64,000 bases of DNA from Streptomyces chartreusis NRRL 3882 (GCF_900236475.1 NZ_LT963352.1:4728501-4792500), one strand, 5' to 3'. Positions 1 through 9,626 are shown, counted from the stretch's first letter. Notes: generated by a model not told the origin, from the sequence alone. Translations and numbers: made by a program.

Positions 1-2
1 CC

Positions 3-2018
3 CAGGGCCTCGTCACCGCCCGCGACCGGGCCTGGCAGCTGGAGATCGAGCGGCACCGGGCCCAGGGCACCTCGGCGTCCTTCCTCGGCGAGACCGCCCT
101 GGCCTGGGACCGGTTCGCCAGACGCGCCAGACTCGACGACACCGCCAGACGCTGTTTCGCGGACCTGGAGAGACGGGACCCGGAGACGGCGGACTGGCTG
201 CGGGCGTACGTCGACGGGGTCAACGCCGGACTGGCGGCCGGCGCCGACGCGGCCCCCGAGTTCGCCCGCACCGGCCTCACCCCCGGCCCCTGGCACCCCT
301 GGACCCCGCTCGCCGTCTGGCTCGCCACCCACATCCTCTTCGCGGGGTTCCCGGCCAAGCTCTGGCGTGAGCAGGTCGCGGCCCACCTGGGCGCGGACGC
401 CGTCAACCTGTTCGCCACCGACGGCCCCGCCACCTCCGGCAGCAACGGCTGGCTGGTGAGCGGCGAGCGGACCGTCACCGGGCAGGCGGTCATCGCCGGC
501 GACCCCCACCGCTGGATCGAGGACCCGGGCGTCTACCAGCAGATCCACCTGTCCTGCCCGGAGTTCGACGTCGTCGGCCTGGCCGTCCCCGGCGTCCCCG
601 GCATCGCCCACTTCGGGCACACCGGCACGGTCGCCTGGGCCATCACCAACGCCATGGCCGACTACCAGGACCTGTACCGGGAGCGGCTGCGGCGCACCGG
701 CGCCGGGGTGGAGGCCCTCGGCCCGGACGGGGTCTGGCACCGGGCGGCCCGGCACACGGAGGTCGTCGAGGTGGCGGGCGAGGAGCCGGTCGAGGTCGAG
801 GTGATCGAGACCGACCGGGGCCCGGTGGTCATCGGCGGTCCCGAGGGGCTCGACGGCGACCCGGCCGATGCCTCCGGCGCACCCGTGGCGATCAGCCTGC
901 GCTACCCGCCCCGCGTCACCGGCGACCTGGGCTTCGGCGCCCTGCTGCCGCTGCTGCGGGCCCGCCGGGTCGCCGATGTGGACCGGGCGTTCGACCGGTG
1001 GGCCGAGCCGGTCAACGTCGTCCAGGCCGCCGACACCGAGGGCGGTGTCCTGCACCGCGTCGCCGGGCGGGTGCCGCTGCGCGCCGAGGCCGCCCGCCTG
1101 CGCCTGGTGCCCGCCTGGGAGCCCGGCCACGCGTGGCAGGGCTGGCAGGAGATGCCCCGCGCCGGGCTCGTCGACGGCGTCGCCGTCATGGCCAACCAGC
1201 GCGGCCCGGCCGAACCCCTCGGCGTCGAGTTCGCCCCGCCGCACCGGGCCGACCGCATCACCACGCTGCTCGCCGGGCAGGAGCGCTGGTCCGCAGCCGA
1301 CATGCCCGCGATCCACACGGACACCCACCTCGCCTCCGCGTCCCCCCTCCTGGACCACCTCCGGGCCCTCGACGCCCTCACCCCCGAGGCCTCCGCCCTG
1401 CGCGACCGCCTCCTCGGCTGGAACCGCCGCATGGACGCCGACAGCGCCGACGCGGCCCTCTACTCGGCCGTGCGCGGCGCGGTCGTACGGCGGCTGGCGG
1501 CGCACCCCGCCTTCGCCGCACTCGCCACACCGCCGGCGTACCCGGAGGTGTTCCAGCCCTGGCTCGCCCTCCTCCCCCGCGTGGGCTTCGCCCTCGAACA
1601 CCTGCTGCGGGCCGAGGAGCTGTACGGAATCGACCGCCCGTCGGCCGTCCGCGCGGCGGTCGAGGAGGTGGCCGCCCGGCCACCCGCCGGTGTCTGGGGC
1701 GACACCCACCGGCTCGCCCCCTGGCGGGCGCTGGAGCCGGAGACGCCGTACGACGAACCGGGGCTGTCCGGCGACCACGACTGCGTGCTGTGCACCTCGG
1801 GCGTGCCGGGCCTCACCGACCGGGCAGCGCGTGGCCCGGCGGCCCGGTACGTGTGGGACCTGGCCCGGCGTGCGGACAGCCGCTGGGTCGTGCCGCTCGG
1901 CGCCTCGGGCGTCCCCGGCTCGGCCCACCACCGCGACCAGCTACCCCTGTGGCTCGCGGGCGACCTCGTCCCGGTCGTCACCGACTGGACCCTGCTGAAG
2001 AAGGAGACCGATGTCTGA
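3..2018 (+). CDS. Penicillin acylase family N-terminal-nucleophile hydrolase, 5' end outside window
   Basis: The reading frame is open from base 3, so the gene is cut by the window edge and the true start lies upstream; 671 residues are visible. The Gly-Ser-Asn-Gly-Trp motif, with its Ser codon at 441-443, matches the autocatalytic cleavage site of penicillin/cephalosporin/acyl-homoserine-lactone acylases, where this Ser becomes the N-terminal nucleophile of the beta chain. About 146 residues of alpha chain and linker precede it and about 525 residues of beta chain follow. Family members hydrolyse amide bonds of acylated amines; the substrate cannot be read from sequence. It overlaps the following GNAT gene by 8 bases, so the two are probably translationally coupled. 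Confidence 0.85.
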   Translation, partial: QGLVTARDRAWQLEIERHRAQGTSASFLGETALAWDRFARRARLDDTARRCFADLERRDPETADWLRAYVDGVNAGLAAGADAAPEFARTGLTPGPWHPWTPLAVWLATHILFAGFPAKLWREQVAAHLGADAVNLFATDGPATSGSNGWLVSGERTVTGQAVIAGDPHRWIEDPGVYQQIHLSCPEFDVVGLAVPGVPGIAHFGHTGTVAWAITNAMADYQDLYRERLRRTGAGVEALGPDGVWHRAARHTEVVEVAGEEPVEVEVIETDRGPVVIGGPEGLDGDPADASGAPVAISLRYPPRVTGDLGFGALLPLLRARRVADVDRAFDRWAEPVNVVQAADTEGGVLHRVAGRVPLRAEAARLRLVPAWEPGHAWQGWQEMPRAGLVDGVAVMANQRGPAEPLGVEFAPPHRADRITTLLAGQERWSAADMPAIHTDTHLASASPLLDHLRALDALTPEASALRDRLLGWNRRMDADSADAALYSAVRGAVVRRLAAHPAFAALATPPAYPEVFQPWLALLPRVGFALEHLLRAEELYGIDRPSAVRAAVEEVAARPPAGVWGDTHRLAPWRALEPETPYDEPGLSGDHDCVLCTSGVPGLTDRAARGPAARYVWDLARRADSRWVVPLGASGVPGSAHHRDQLPLWLAGDLVPVVTDWTLLKKETDV

Positions 2019-2619
2019 CCCGTACGCCTCCCGCGCGGCCGTCCACGAGCAGGTGACCGACGGCTTCGGCACCGTCCGTGTCCTGCCGCTGGACCCGGAG
2101 GCCGACGCCGGGACGGTCCACCGCTGGGTGAGCGAGGACCGGGCCGCCTTCTGGGGCATGACCGGCCTCACCGAGCGGCAGGTCGCCGAGGTCTACGCCC
2201 ACATGGACACGCTCACCACCCACCACGCCTTCCTCGTCGTCCGCGACGGCGAGCCGGTCGCCCTCCTGCAGACCTACGAGCCCGAGGCGGACCGCGTCGG
2301 CGAGTGCTACGACGTCCGCCCCGGCGACATCGGCGTCCACCTGCTGCTCGCCCCCGCCGGGCCGGGCGGCGCGCGCTCCGGCTGGACCGCGCACCTGGTG
2401 ACCGCGATCGCCCGGTACGTCCTGCTCGGCCTGGACCGCCGGCGGGTCGTGGTCGACCCGGACGTCCGCAACGAGAAGGCGGTCACCCGTTTCCTCAAGC
2501 TGGGCTTCGCGGCGGGGCCGGTGGTCGTCCTGCCGGAGATCGACCTGCCGGACGTGTACCTGCCCGAGAAGAAGGCCCAGCTCGCCTTCCTCGACCGCGG
2601 GATACTCTTCCCCGGGTGA
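2011..2619 (+). CDS. GNAT N-acetyltransferase of the siderophore (IucB/AlcB-like) type
   Basis: 202 residues. An early His-Arg-Trp (HRW), a central HHAFLVV strand and the late VDPDVRNEKAVTRF stretch followed by LGF are characteristic of acetyltransferases that acylate hydroxamate siderophore precursors or aminoglycoside-like amines using acyl-CoA. The ATG lies inside the end of the acylase gene and the stop overlaps the next gene by 4 bases, giving a three-gene acylase-acetyltransferase-cupin operon. No siderophore synthetase is present in the window, so a siderophore role is only a family-level suggestion. The fold is clear; the substrate is unknown. Confidence 0.75.
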   Translation: MSDPYASRAAVHEQVTDGFGTVRVLPLDPEADAGTVHRWVSEDRAAFWGMTGLTERQVAEVYAHMDTLTTHHAFLVVRDGEPVALLQTYEPEADRVGECYDVRPGDIGVHLLLAPAGPGGARSGWTAHLVTAIARYVLLGLDRRRVVVDPDVRNEKAVTRFLKLGFAAGPVVVLPEIDLPDVYLPEKKAQLAFLDRGILFPG

Positions 2620-3092
2620 CGCCCGACGACCTCATCGCCCACTACGGCCTCGAGCCGATCCCCCGCGAGGGCGGCCTGTTCCGCCAGACCTGGGCCGGTC
2701 CCGAACGCCCCGACGGCAGACCGGAGGGCACGGCGATCGTCGCGCTCCTCACGGCGGAGGACTTCTCCGCCCTCCACCGCCTGCCGACCGACGAGATCTG
2801 GCACTTCTACCGGGGCGATCCCCTGGAGCTCCTGCTCCTCGCCCCGGACGGCGGCACGCGGACGGTGGTGTTGGGACCGGACGTCCTCGGCGGCCAGCAC
2901 GTCCAGTTCACGGTCCCGGCGGGCACGTGGATGGGCGGCAGGGTCCGCGAGGGCGGCTCGTGGACCCTGTTCGGCTGCACGATGGCTCCCGGTTTCACGT
3001 TCCAGGGTTACGAGCACGGGGACGCGGCGGAGCTGACGGCGCGCTATCCGGGGGAGGCGGACAGGATCGCGGGGCTGTCCCGGCACTTCTAG
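2616..3092 (+). CDS. Cupin-fold protein of the DUF985 (Cupin_5) family
   Basis: 158 residues from the GTG at 2616, which forms a 4-base GTGA overlap with the preceding stop. The order is an N-terminal helix (LIAHYGLEPIP), a GLFRQTW strand, the DEIWHFYRGDPLELLLL segment, a VPAGTW turn and a FTFQGYEHGD end, as in DUF985 cupins of about 150 residues. Such proteins form a beta barrel that often binds a small ligand or metal through His and Glu; EIWHFY and FQGYEHGD supply candidates here. The biochemical role is unknown. A longer frame extends upstream through the GNAT gene but is only read-through. Confidence 0.8.
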   Translation: MTPDDLIAHYGLEPIPREGGLFRQTWAGPERPDGRPEGTAIVALLTAEDFSALHRLPTDEIWHFYRGDPLELLLLAPDGGTRTVVLGPDVLGGQHVQFTVPAGTWMGGRVREGGSWTLFGCTMAPGFTFQGYEHGDAAELTARYPGEADRIAGLSRHF

Positions 3093-3174
3093 GCACACCC
3101 CCCACCCGGTGAGCGCTGCACGTTTTCCGTCCGTACATAACCGGGAGCCGTACAGCCCGACCCCGGAGACCCAC

Positions 3175-5085
3175 GTGGAGCGCAATGTCGGACACCCCCG
3201 GCGATTCCAAGCCCTGGTGCTGCTCGGCACCGTGCTGGTACTGCTCCTCGCAGGAGCAGCCCCCGCCTCGGCCCACGCGGCCCTCCGCACCACCGACCCC
3301 GACGACGGATCCGTCGTCCAGCGTGCCCCCCGCCACCTCACCCTGACCTTCACCGAGTCCGTCGGCCTCCTCGACGACTCCTTCCGGGTCTTCGGCCCGG
3401 ACCAGCGCCGCGTGCACACCGGCGAGGCGCAGCACGCGGACGGCCGTTCCGACACGGCCAGGGTCGGACTGCCCGGGAAGCTCGCCCGGGGCACCTACAC
3501 GGTGGCCTGGCGGGTGGTGTCCGCCGACAGCCACCCGGTCTCCGGGGCGTTCACCTTCTCCGTCGGCAAGCGGTCCGCGACGACCGCGCAGGTCGACACC
3601 GGCCCGGACGAGGATCCGCTGACCGGCGGCCTGTACGACGCCGCCCGCTATCTCGCCTACCTCGCCGCCGCGCTGCTCGTCGGCACGGTGGCGTTCGCGC
3701 TGCTGTGCCGGCCCGCGGACAGGTCCCCGCTGCGCAGACCGCTGGTGGCGGCCTGGTGGACCCTGCTCGGTTCGACGGTCGTCCTGCTGATGCTGCGCGC
3801 CCCGTACGAGACGGGCGCGGGCCCGGCCACGGCCTTCGACCTCTCCGCCCTCGAACGCACCCTGACCAGCCGCCCGGGCCTGGCCCTGCTCGCCAGGCTG
3901 GCCGTCCTCCTGCTGACCGCCGCCTTCCTGCTCCGGCTGCCCCGGCACCGCGACCGCCAGGAGCCCGTGATGCGGGCGGTGGGCGCGGCCCTGGCCGTCG
4001 CCCTGGCGCTGACCTGGGCCGCGGCCGAGCACGCCTCCGCCGGGATCCAGGTCCCGCTGGCGATGACGTCGTCCGTGCTGCACCTGGTGGCGACGGGCGT
4101 CTGGCTCGGCGGCCTCGTGGCGCTGCTCCTGACCCTGCGCCGGGCCTCCGTCGACGCCCTGACGGAGGTCGTGCCCCGCTTCTCCCGGATCGCCTTCACG
4201 TCGGTGACCGTCCTGGCCGTCACCGGCCTCTACCAGTCCTGGCGCGGCCTCGGCTCCCTCGGCGCGCTGACCGGCACGTCGTACGGCCGGCTGCTGCTCG
4301 CCAAACTGGTCGCGGTGACCGCGCTGTTGCTGGCGGCCGGGTACTCACGCCGGTGGACGGCCCGCCTCGCGGCACCGGCCGCCGCCGCCCGGACGGCCGT
4401 ACCGGAACGGGTCCCGCAGCCGGTCGGCGTGGGCGCGCGGGCCCAGTCGGAAGGGCCGGGGGAGCCCGCGGCAGGGGCCGCGGAACCGGAGGAGACCAAG
4501 GAGACGGAGGAGAGGCAGGAACCGGAAGCGGCGGAGAAACCGGAGGGGCCGTCGGAGCCGGCTCCCGAGTCCGGCGACGCGGACACCCGGCGTCGCGGTC
4601 TGCGCCGCTCCGTCCTCGTCGAAGTCGCCGTCGCCGCCGTGGTGTTGCTGATCACGACACTGCTCACCGCCACACTGCCGGGCCGTGCGCAGGCCGAGGC
4701 CGCGCAGCGAACTCCGGCGGGCGCGCTGCCGCCCACGACCCTCACCACGGTGCCCTTCGACACGGGCGGAAGCACCGGCACCCTGTCCGGCCGCGGCACG
4801 GTGCAGGTCACCCTGGACCCGGCCCGCGTCGGTGAGAACGGCGTCCAGGCCGTGGTCTACGGCGCCGACAAGGGTCTGATCGTCGTCCCCGAGGTCCGCA
4901 TCACCTTCACCCTCCCCTCCCGGAAGGTCGGCCCGATCGACGCCGGACTCACCGACGTCGGCGGCTACTGGAGCGCCAACTCCGTCAACCTGCCCCTCGC
5001 CGGGACCTGGACGATGAAGACGACCGTGCGGGTGTCGGACGTGGACCAGGTGACGGTCGAGAAGCAGGTGCGGATCGTGCCCTAG
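3175..5085 (+). CDS. Copper resistance CopC-CopD fusion membrane protein (YcnJ-like)
   Basis: 636 residues from GTG 3175, chosen over GTG 3109 because GGAG lies 6 bases upstream and it leaves a short basic n-region before the signal peptide (ending APASAHA). The mature protein starts with the CopC fold: HAALRTTDPDDGSVV carries the N-terminal His used for Cu(II), and a later VSADSHPVSGAF motif holds the second His. A CopD-type bundle of about eight membrane helices follows, then an acidic Glu/Pro-rich cytoplasmic-looking insert near 420-475, one more helix and a C-terminal extracellular domain. It probably moves or buffers copper across the membrane. It converges on the DUF72 gene with a 101-bp overlap. 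Confidence 0.85.
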   Translation: MERNVGHPRRFQALVLLGTVLVLLLAGAAPASAHAALRTTDPDDGSVVQRAPRHLTLTFTESVGLLDDSFRVFGPDQRRVHTGEAQHADGRSDTARVGLPGKLARGTYTVAWRVVSADSHPVSGAFTFSVGKRSATTAQVDTGPDEDPLTGGLYDAARYLAYLAAALLVGTVAFALLCRPADRSPLRRPLVAAWWTLLGSTVVLLMLRAPYETGAGPATAFDLSALERTLTSRPGLALLARLAVLLLTAAFLLRLPRHRDRQEPVMRAVGAALAVALALTWAAAEHASAGIQVPLAMTSSVLHLVATGVWLGGLVALLLTLRRASVDALTEVVPRFSRIAFTSVTVLAVTGLYQSWRGLGSLGALTGTSYGRLLLAKLVAVTALLLAAGYSRRWTARLAAPAAAARTAVPERVPQPVGVGARAQSEGPGEPAAGAAEPEETKETEERQEPEAAEKPEGPSEPAPESGDADTRRRGLRRSVLVEVAVAAVVLLITTLLTATLPGRAQAEAAQRTPAGALPPTTLTTVPFDTGGSTGTLSGRGTVQVTLDPARVGENGVQAVVYGADKGLIVVPEVRITFTLPSRKVGPIDAGLTDVGGYWSANSVNLPLAGTWTMKTTVRVSDVDQVTVEKQVRIVP

Positions 5086-5950
5086 GCAGCCTCGCCGCCG
5101 GCGGGTCGCCGTCGAGGAGCCGGGTCATGCACTCGGCGGCACGGACGGCGGCATCGCCGCAGCAGTTGTTGAACAGGACGTGCACCTGTTCGGTCCGCTC
5201 GGCCAGCCGGCGCACGCGGGGCAGCCACTCGGCGAGTTCGTCCTCGCCGTACCCGTACCGGAACCGGTCCTCCTTGCTGCCGGTCCCCCAGGCGGTGCTG
5301 CGTCCGTGGAACCGTACGACGGACAGCCGGGGCGAGGTGACGGGCGTGACAGGTGGCATCGAGGAGGGCAGCGTCTGCGTCATGTCGACGGCGACCGCGG
5401 CCATGCCGTACCGGGTGAGCAGGGCGCACGTCGCCTCCGCTCGGCCCGGCTCCCACCACGAGGGGTGCCGGAACTCCACGGCGACGGGCCACCCGCGCGT
5501 CCGCTCGGCGCACTCGTGGAGGAACGCCTCCGCCCGCTCCCCGGGCCGGAACCACGGCGGGAACTGGAACAGCACGCTCCCGAGCCGCCCGGTCCGCCGC
5601 AGCGGCTCGATCCCGGCCACGAACCGCGCCCACACCTCGTCGAGCACGGCGGGGTCCCGGTGATCGGCGGGCAGCCCGGCCGGCATCGCCGCCTCCCTGG
5701 TGGGGTGCCCGGTCAGCAGCGAGAACGCCTTCACGTCGAACGCGAACCCGTCCGGTGTCCGCTCGGCCCACAGCCGGCTGTTCCGCTCGCTCGGCAGCGC
5801 GTAGTACGAGGCGTCGACCTCGACGACCGGGAACCGCTCGGCGTAGTGCCGTAACCGCCCCTCGGCGTCCCGCCGCCCCACCGGATACCAGCCGCTGCCG
5901 ACCAGGGCCCGGTCCGTCCAGGAGCACGTGCCCACCAGGATCTCGCCCAT
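4985..5950 (-). CDS. DUF72 family TIM-barrel protein (YecE-like)
   Basis: 321 residues. The start is set at ATG 5950 (MGEILVGTCSW), because the GTCSW strand is the usual first strand of DUF72; the 25 residues upstream in frame look like read-through. VEVDASYYALPS, FQFPPWF, VEFRHPSWW, SVVRFHGR and a terminal VHVLFNNCCGDAAV are all family signatures. DUF72 proteins have a barrel related to AP-endonuclease-like enzymes but no agreed reaction. The domain ends close to 5085; the last ~35 residues are Arg/Ser/Pro-rich and are read antisense to the 3' end of the copC-copD gene, so the C-terminus may be extended or affected by a local change. Confidence 0.8.
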   Translation of the reverse strand: MGEILVGTCSWTDRALVGSGWYPVGRRDAEGRLRHYAERFPVVEVDASYYALPSERNSRLWAERTPDGFAFDVKAFSLLTGHPTREAAMPAGLPADHRDPAVLDEVWARFVAGIEPLRRTGRLGSVLFQFPPWFRPGERAEAFLHECAERTRGWPVAVEFRHPSWWEPGRAEATCALLTRYGMAAVAVDMTQTLPSSMPPVTPVTSPRLSVVRFHGRSTAWGTGSKEDRFRYGYGEDELAEWLPRVRRLAERTEQVHVLFNNCCGDAAVRAAECMTRLLDGDPPAARLPRARSAPASRPSPGPRPTPARSSSSSRSRRGAG

Positions 5951-6138
5951 GGGGGACCGGTTACCCGGGCCGGGCTGCGGCAGGCTCCCGGCCGGGCCTT
6001 GGCGGCACGGTAAGAACTGCCACAATAGGGGTAATCAGGGCATGAGCCCCATACATCTGGGATCGATCCAGGATCACTGCTGAATCTCAGGATCGGCGCT
6101 GATTCTCCTCCAGAGCCTCCAGAGCGAGATGACCGATC

Positions 6139-8658
6139 ATGGAGCAGCCCGTCACCGCCGGCCGAGCCGGCCGGTCGCGCGGAACGGAAACCGAATCCTC
6201 CGAAGCCCTCGCGGATCTCGCGGACCTCGTCGGCGAGCCCCTGACCGCCCGCGTCACCCTCGACGAGCAGGGCAGGGTGACCGGCTGGAACACGGGCGCC
6301 GAGCGGCTCCTCGGGTACCCGGCCCGGCAGATGACCGGACGCCGCGCCGCGGATCTGCTGGCCGAGCCGATCCCGGTCCGGGGCGGCCTGCCCACGCTCT
6401 CCGGACTGCCCCGGTGGAACGGCGACGTCGCGCTCCGCCACCACGACGGCCGGAAGCTCACCGTCAGTGTCCTCGCCCACCACAGGGCGCCCGGCACCGG
6501 CGACCCCGCATGGCTCCTCCTCTCCGCCCTGACCCGCCGGCAGCCCCGGCCCGCCCTCGACGAATCCCTCGTGAGCTGGAGCTTCACCCAGTCCCCGTGC
6601 TGCGCCCTGGCGATCTACGACACCCGGCTCCGGCTCCGGCGGGCCAACGAGGGCATGGAGCGGGCCATGGCGCTCACCGAGGAGGAGATGCTGGGCCTGC
6701 GCGTGTCCGAGATCGTCGACAACGAGGCCGGTGAGCGGGCGGAACGCAGCATGGCCAGGGTGCTGCGGACCGGCGAGCCGCAGTACGAGGAGAACTATCT
6801 GCGCGCCCCGGGCGAGACCCGCGAGCACGCCTGGTCGGTCTTCGAGTCCGCGCTGCGGGACGCCGAGGGCACGATCCAGGGCGTCTGCCTCTCCGCGCAC
6901 GACATGTCGGAACAGTTCTGGGCCCGCAAGCGGCTCCAGCTGATCGCCGAGGCCGGCCGGCGCATCGGCGGCACGCTCGACGTGCGGCGCACGGCCCAGG
7001 AGCTGACGGACGTGACCGTCCCGGCCCTGGCCGACTTCGTCAGCGTCGATCTGCTCGCCGCGCTGGACGACGTACCCGAACCGCCCGCCCAGGTCCTTCC
7101 GGCGGACGGCCCGTTGCTGCTGCGGCGGGCGGCGCTGCGGTCCGTGACCCCCGGGGCCCCGGAGGCGGCCGTGGCGGCCGGCCAGGTGGACTCCTACCCG
7201 GAGGGCTCGGCGCCCTACGAGAGCCTGCGCGCGGGACGCGCCACCCTGCACGAGGTGACCGACCCGGCGTTCACGGCGTGGCTCGCGCACGACCCGGAGC
7301 GCGCCGCGCGGATCAGGGCGTTCGGCATCCACTCGGTGATGACCGTGCCGCTCGCCGCCCGCGGCATCACGCTGGGAGTCGCGTTCTTCCTCCGGTACCG
7401 CAACCCCGAGACCTTCCGGCACGACGACCTGGTCCTGGCCGGGGAACTGGCGGCCCGGGCCGCGGTCAGCATCGACAATGCCCGCCGCTACACGCTGGAG
7501 CGCGCCACGGCCGTCACGCTCCAGCGCAGCCTGCTGCCGCAGCGGCTGCCCCGGCAGGCGGCGGTCGAGGTCGCGTCCCGCTATCTGCCGACGGGCGGGC
7601 ACGCCGGTGTCGGCGGCGACTGGTTCGACGTCATCCCCCTCTCCGGGGCGCGGGTGGCCCTGGTCGTCGGCGACGTCGTCGGCCACGGCCTGCACGCCTC
7701 CGCGACCATGGGCCGGCTGCGCACGGCCGTACGCACCCTCGCCGACATCGACCTGCCGAGCGACGAGCTCCTCACACACCTGGACGACCTCGTCGTCCGG
7801 CTGAACGTGGAGGGGGAGGACGGGGAGGGCGCGGAGACCTCCGGGGACGTGGGCGCGACCTGCCTGTACGCCGTGTACGACCCCGTGTCGCGGCGCTGCT
7901 GCTTCGCCGCGGCCGGGCATCCGATGCCGGCCGTGGTGCGGCCCGACGGGAGGGTCGAGCTGGTCGACCTGCAGGCCGCGCCCCCGCTCGGCGTGGGCGG
8001 CCTGCCCCACGAGGCCACCGAGGTCGTCCTGCCCGAGGGCAGCCTGATCGTCCTCTACACCAACGGCCTGGTCGTGAACCGGGACCGGGACCCCGACGCC
8101 GGCGTCCACCGGCTGCTCGAGGCCCTCGCCCGCCCACAAGCTCTCGGCTTCGTTCGAGCAGGGGGCACCCCCGTGGCGCCCTCGCTGGACGCCCTGTGCG
8201 ACACCGTGCTGGCCGACCTGCTGCCGCAGCGCCCGGCCGACGACGTGGCCCTGCTCGTCGCCCGCACCCGCGCGCTCGACGCGAGCCAGGTCGCCACCTG
8301 GGCGGTGCCGGACGACCCGTCCGCGGTCGCCCAGACCCGCAAGGACGTGGTGGCGCAGCTGGAGAGGTGGGGGCTGTCCGACGCGGCCTTCGTCACCGAA
8401 CTGGTCGTCAGCGAACTCGTCACCAACGCCATCCGGCACGCGGGGCCGCCGATCCAGCTCCGTCTGATCCACGACAACACCCTGATCTGCGAGGTCTCCG
8501 ACGGCGGCAACACCGCTCCCCACCTGCGGCGCGCCCGCGGTTACGACGAGGGCGGGCGCGGTCTGCTCCTCGTGGCCCAGCTGACCGCGCGCTGGGGCAC
8601 GCGCCAGGGCCCCACGGGCAAGACCATCTGGGCGGAACAGACCCTGCCTCCCCAGTGA
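6139..8658 (+). CDS. PAS-PAS-GAF-SpoIIE (PP2C) phosphatase with C-terminal ATPase domain
   Basis: 839 residues, cytoplasmic. PAS 1 spans about 25-125 (GRVTGWNTGAERLLGYP), PAS 2 about 145-270, and GAF about 280-455. The SpoIIE/RsbU-type phosphatase, about 470-690, has GGDWFDV near 491 and GDVVGHG as metal-binding motifs. The C-terminal HATPase_c domain, 705-835, has an N box (ELVVSELVTNAIRHAG) and a GGRGLLLV G box, as in RsbW-type serine kinases. Streptomyces carry many such proteins, which dephosphorylate or rephosphorylate STAS antagonists that free sigma factors. The usual TDG motif of the phosphatase reads YTNGL near 640, replacing one acidic metal ligand. It is probably transcribed with the downstream DUF4383 gene, 13 bases away. 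Confidence 0.88.
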   Translation: MEQPVTAGRAGRSRGTETESSEALADLADLVGEPLTARVTLDEQGRVTGWNTGAERLLGYPARQMTGRRAADLLAEPIPVRGGLPTLSGLPRWNGDVALRHHDGRKLTVSVLAHHRAPGTGDPAWLLLSALTRRQPRPALDESLVSWSFTQSPCCALAIYDTRLRLRRANEGMERAMALTEEEMLGLRVSEIVDNEAGERAERSMARVLRTGEPQYEENYLRAPGETREHAWSVFESALRDAEGTIQGVCLSAHDMSEQFWARKRLQLIAEAGRRIGGTLDVRRTAQELTDVTVPALADFVSVDLLAALDDVPEPPAQVLPADGPLLLRRAALRSVTPGAPEAAVAAGQVDSYPEGSAPYESLRAGRATLHEVTDPAFTAWLAHDPERAARIRAFGIHSVMTVPLAARGITLGVAFFLRYRNPETFRHDDLVLAGELAARAAVSIDNARRYTLERATAVTLQRSLLPQRLPRQAAVEVASRYLPTGGHAGVGGDWFDVIPLSGARVALVVGDVVGHGLHASATMGRLRTAVRTLADIDLPSDELLTHLDDLVVRLNVEGEDGEGAETSGDVGATCLYAVYDPVSRRCCFAAAGHPMPAVVRPDGRVELVDLQAAPPLGVGGLPHEATEVVLPEGSLIVLYTNGLVVNRDRDPDAGVHRLLEALARPQALGFVRAGGTPVAPSLDALCDTVLADLLPQRPADDVALLVARTRALDASQVATWAVPDDPSAVAQTRKDVVAQLERWGLSDAAFVTELVVSELVTNAIRHAGPPIQLRLIHDNTLICEVSDGGNTAPHLRRARGYDEGGRGLLLVAQLTARWGTRQGPTGKTIWAEQTLPPQ

Positions 8659-8671
8659 GGATCCACCGGCC

Positions 8672-9139
8672 ATGACCACACACCCTTCCCACCGGGCCGC
8701 CGCGGCGCCCGTGCAACGGGCCGCCCAGCTGGTGGGCTTCGTCTTCCTCCTGGTCGGCGTGCTGGGATTCATCCCCGGCGTCACCACCGACTACGGCTCG
8801 ATGGAGATCGCCTCCCACGAGTCGGGCGCCGAGCTGCTGGGCGTGTTCCAGATATCGGTCCTGCACAACCTCGTGCACCTGGTCTACGGTCTGATCGGCC
8901 TGGCCCTCGCCGGCACGGCCGCCGGTGCGTACTCGTACCTGCTCGTCGGCGGCGCCGTCTACCTGGTGCTGTGGGTCTACGGCCTGTCCGTCGGCAACGA
9001 CAGCGACGCCAACTTCGTCCCCCTCGACACCGCGGACGACTGGCTGCACTTCGCGCTGGGCGTCGCGATGATCGCCCTGGCTCTGGCCCTCGGCCGCCGC
9101 CGCCCGAGCGGCACCCCCCGCACCGGCGCGGAGCGGTAG
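8672..9139 (+). CDS. DUF4383 small integral membrane protein
   Basis: 155 residues with four predicted membrane helices: VGFVFLLVGVLGFIPGV, a second near LVHLVYGLIGLAL, a third in YLLVGGAVYLVLWVYGL and a fourth in LHFALGVAMIALALAL. The internal HNLVHLVYG and WLHFALG motifs are typical of DUF4383, a widespread actinobacterial and cyanobacterial family of unknown role. It starts 13 bases after the phosphatase gene and ends 19 bases before the next gene on the same strand, so the three may be cotranscribed. Nothing in the sequence points to a transported ligand. Confidence 0.85.
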   Translation: MTTHPSHRAAAAPVQRAAQLVGFVFLLVGVLGFIPGVTTDYGSMEIASHESGAELLGVFQISVLHNLVHLVYGLIGLALAGTAAGAYSYLLVGGAVYLVLWVYGLSVGNDSDANFVPLDTADDWLHFALGVAMIALALALGRRRPSGTPRTGAER

Positions 9140-9158
9140 GCACCCAGGACGGGACGGC

Positions 9159-9626
9159 GTGCAGACCTTCCTCCCCTACCCCGGCTTCCGGGACTCGGCC
9201 CTGGTCCTGGACCGCCGCCGGCTCGGCAAACAGCGGGTCGAGGCGCTGCAGGTGCTGCGCGGCCTGGTCGTACCGGGGTACGGCTGGCGCCACCACCCGG
9301 CGGTCCGGATGTGGGCCGGATACGAGGAGGCACTCGTCCGGTACGGCCTGGAGATCTGCCGCGTCTGGCGCGAACAGGGCCACCAGGACAGCTGCGCGGC
9401 CACCCTGGTCGCCGACCTCGCGGCGATCCGCCCGCACGCCCCGGTCCGCGACCAGCACGTCCTGGCGGTCGAGGGCGAACTGCCCCCTTGGCTGGGCGAC
9501 GCCCGCTTCCACCACAGCCACCGCTCGGCCCTCGTCCGCAAGGACCCCACCACCTACGCGGCCCTGTTCCCCGGAGTCCCGGACGACCTGCCGTACGTGT
9601 GGCCGGCGTCGGACCGGTCGGCGTAG
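9159..9626 (+). CDS. MSMEG_6728-type protein resembling pyrimidine-dimer DNA glycosylases (Pyr_excise)
   Basis: 155 residues from GTG 9159. The conserved start MQTFLPYPGF, then LDRRRLGKQRVEALQ, a GWRHHPAVRMW segment and a late FHHSHRSALVRKDP are the marks of a small family related to T4 endonuclease V-like proteins. The family relation is recalled from its layout, not aligned. If the relation holds, the protein would act on UV-damaged DNA, but the catalytic amino terminus of T4 endonuclease V is not conserved here and the activity is unproven. It is convergent with the RNase-H-like gene 60 bases downstream. Confidence 0.65.
   Translation: MQTFLPYPGFRDSALVLDRRRLGKQRVEALQVLRGLVVPGYGWRHHPAVRMWAGYEEALVRYGLEICRVWREQGHQDSCAATLVADLAAIRPHAPVRDQHVLAVEGELPPWLGDARFHHSHRSALVRKDPTTYAALFPGVPDDLPYVWPASDRSA

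Noticed and set aside
5731..8787. Minus-strand frame of about 1020 codons opposite the PAS-GAF-PP2C gene
   Set aside because: Antisense to a protein with clear domains; composition is dominated by the codon mirror effect.
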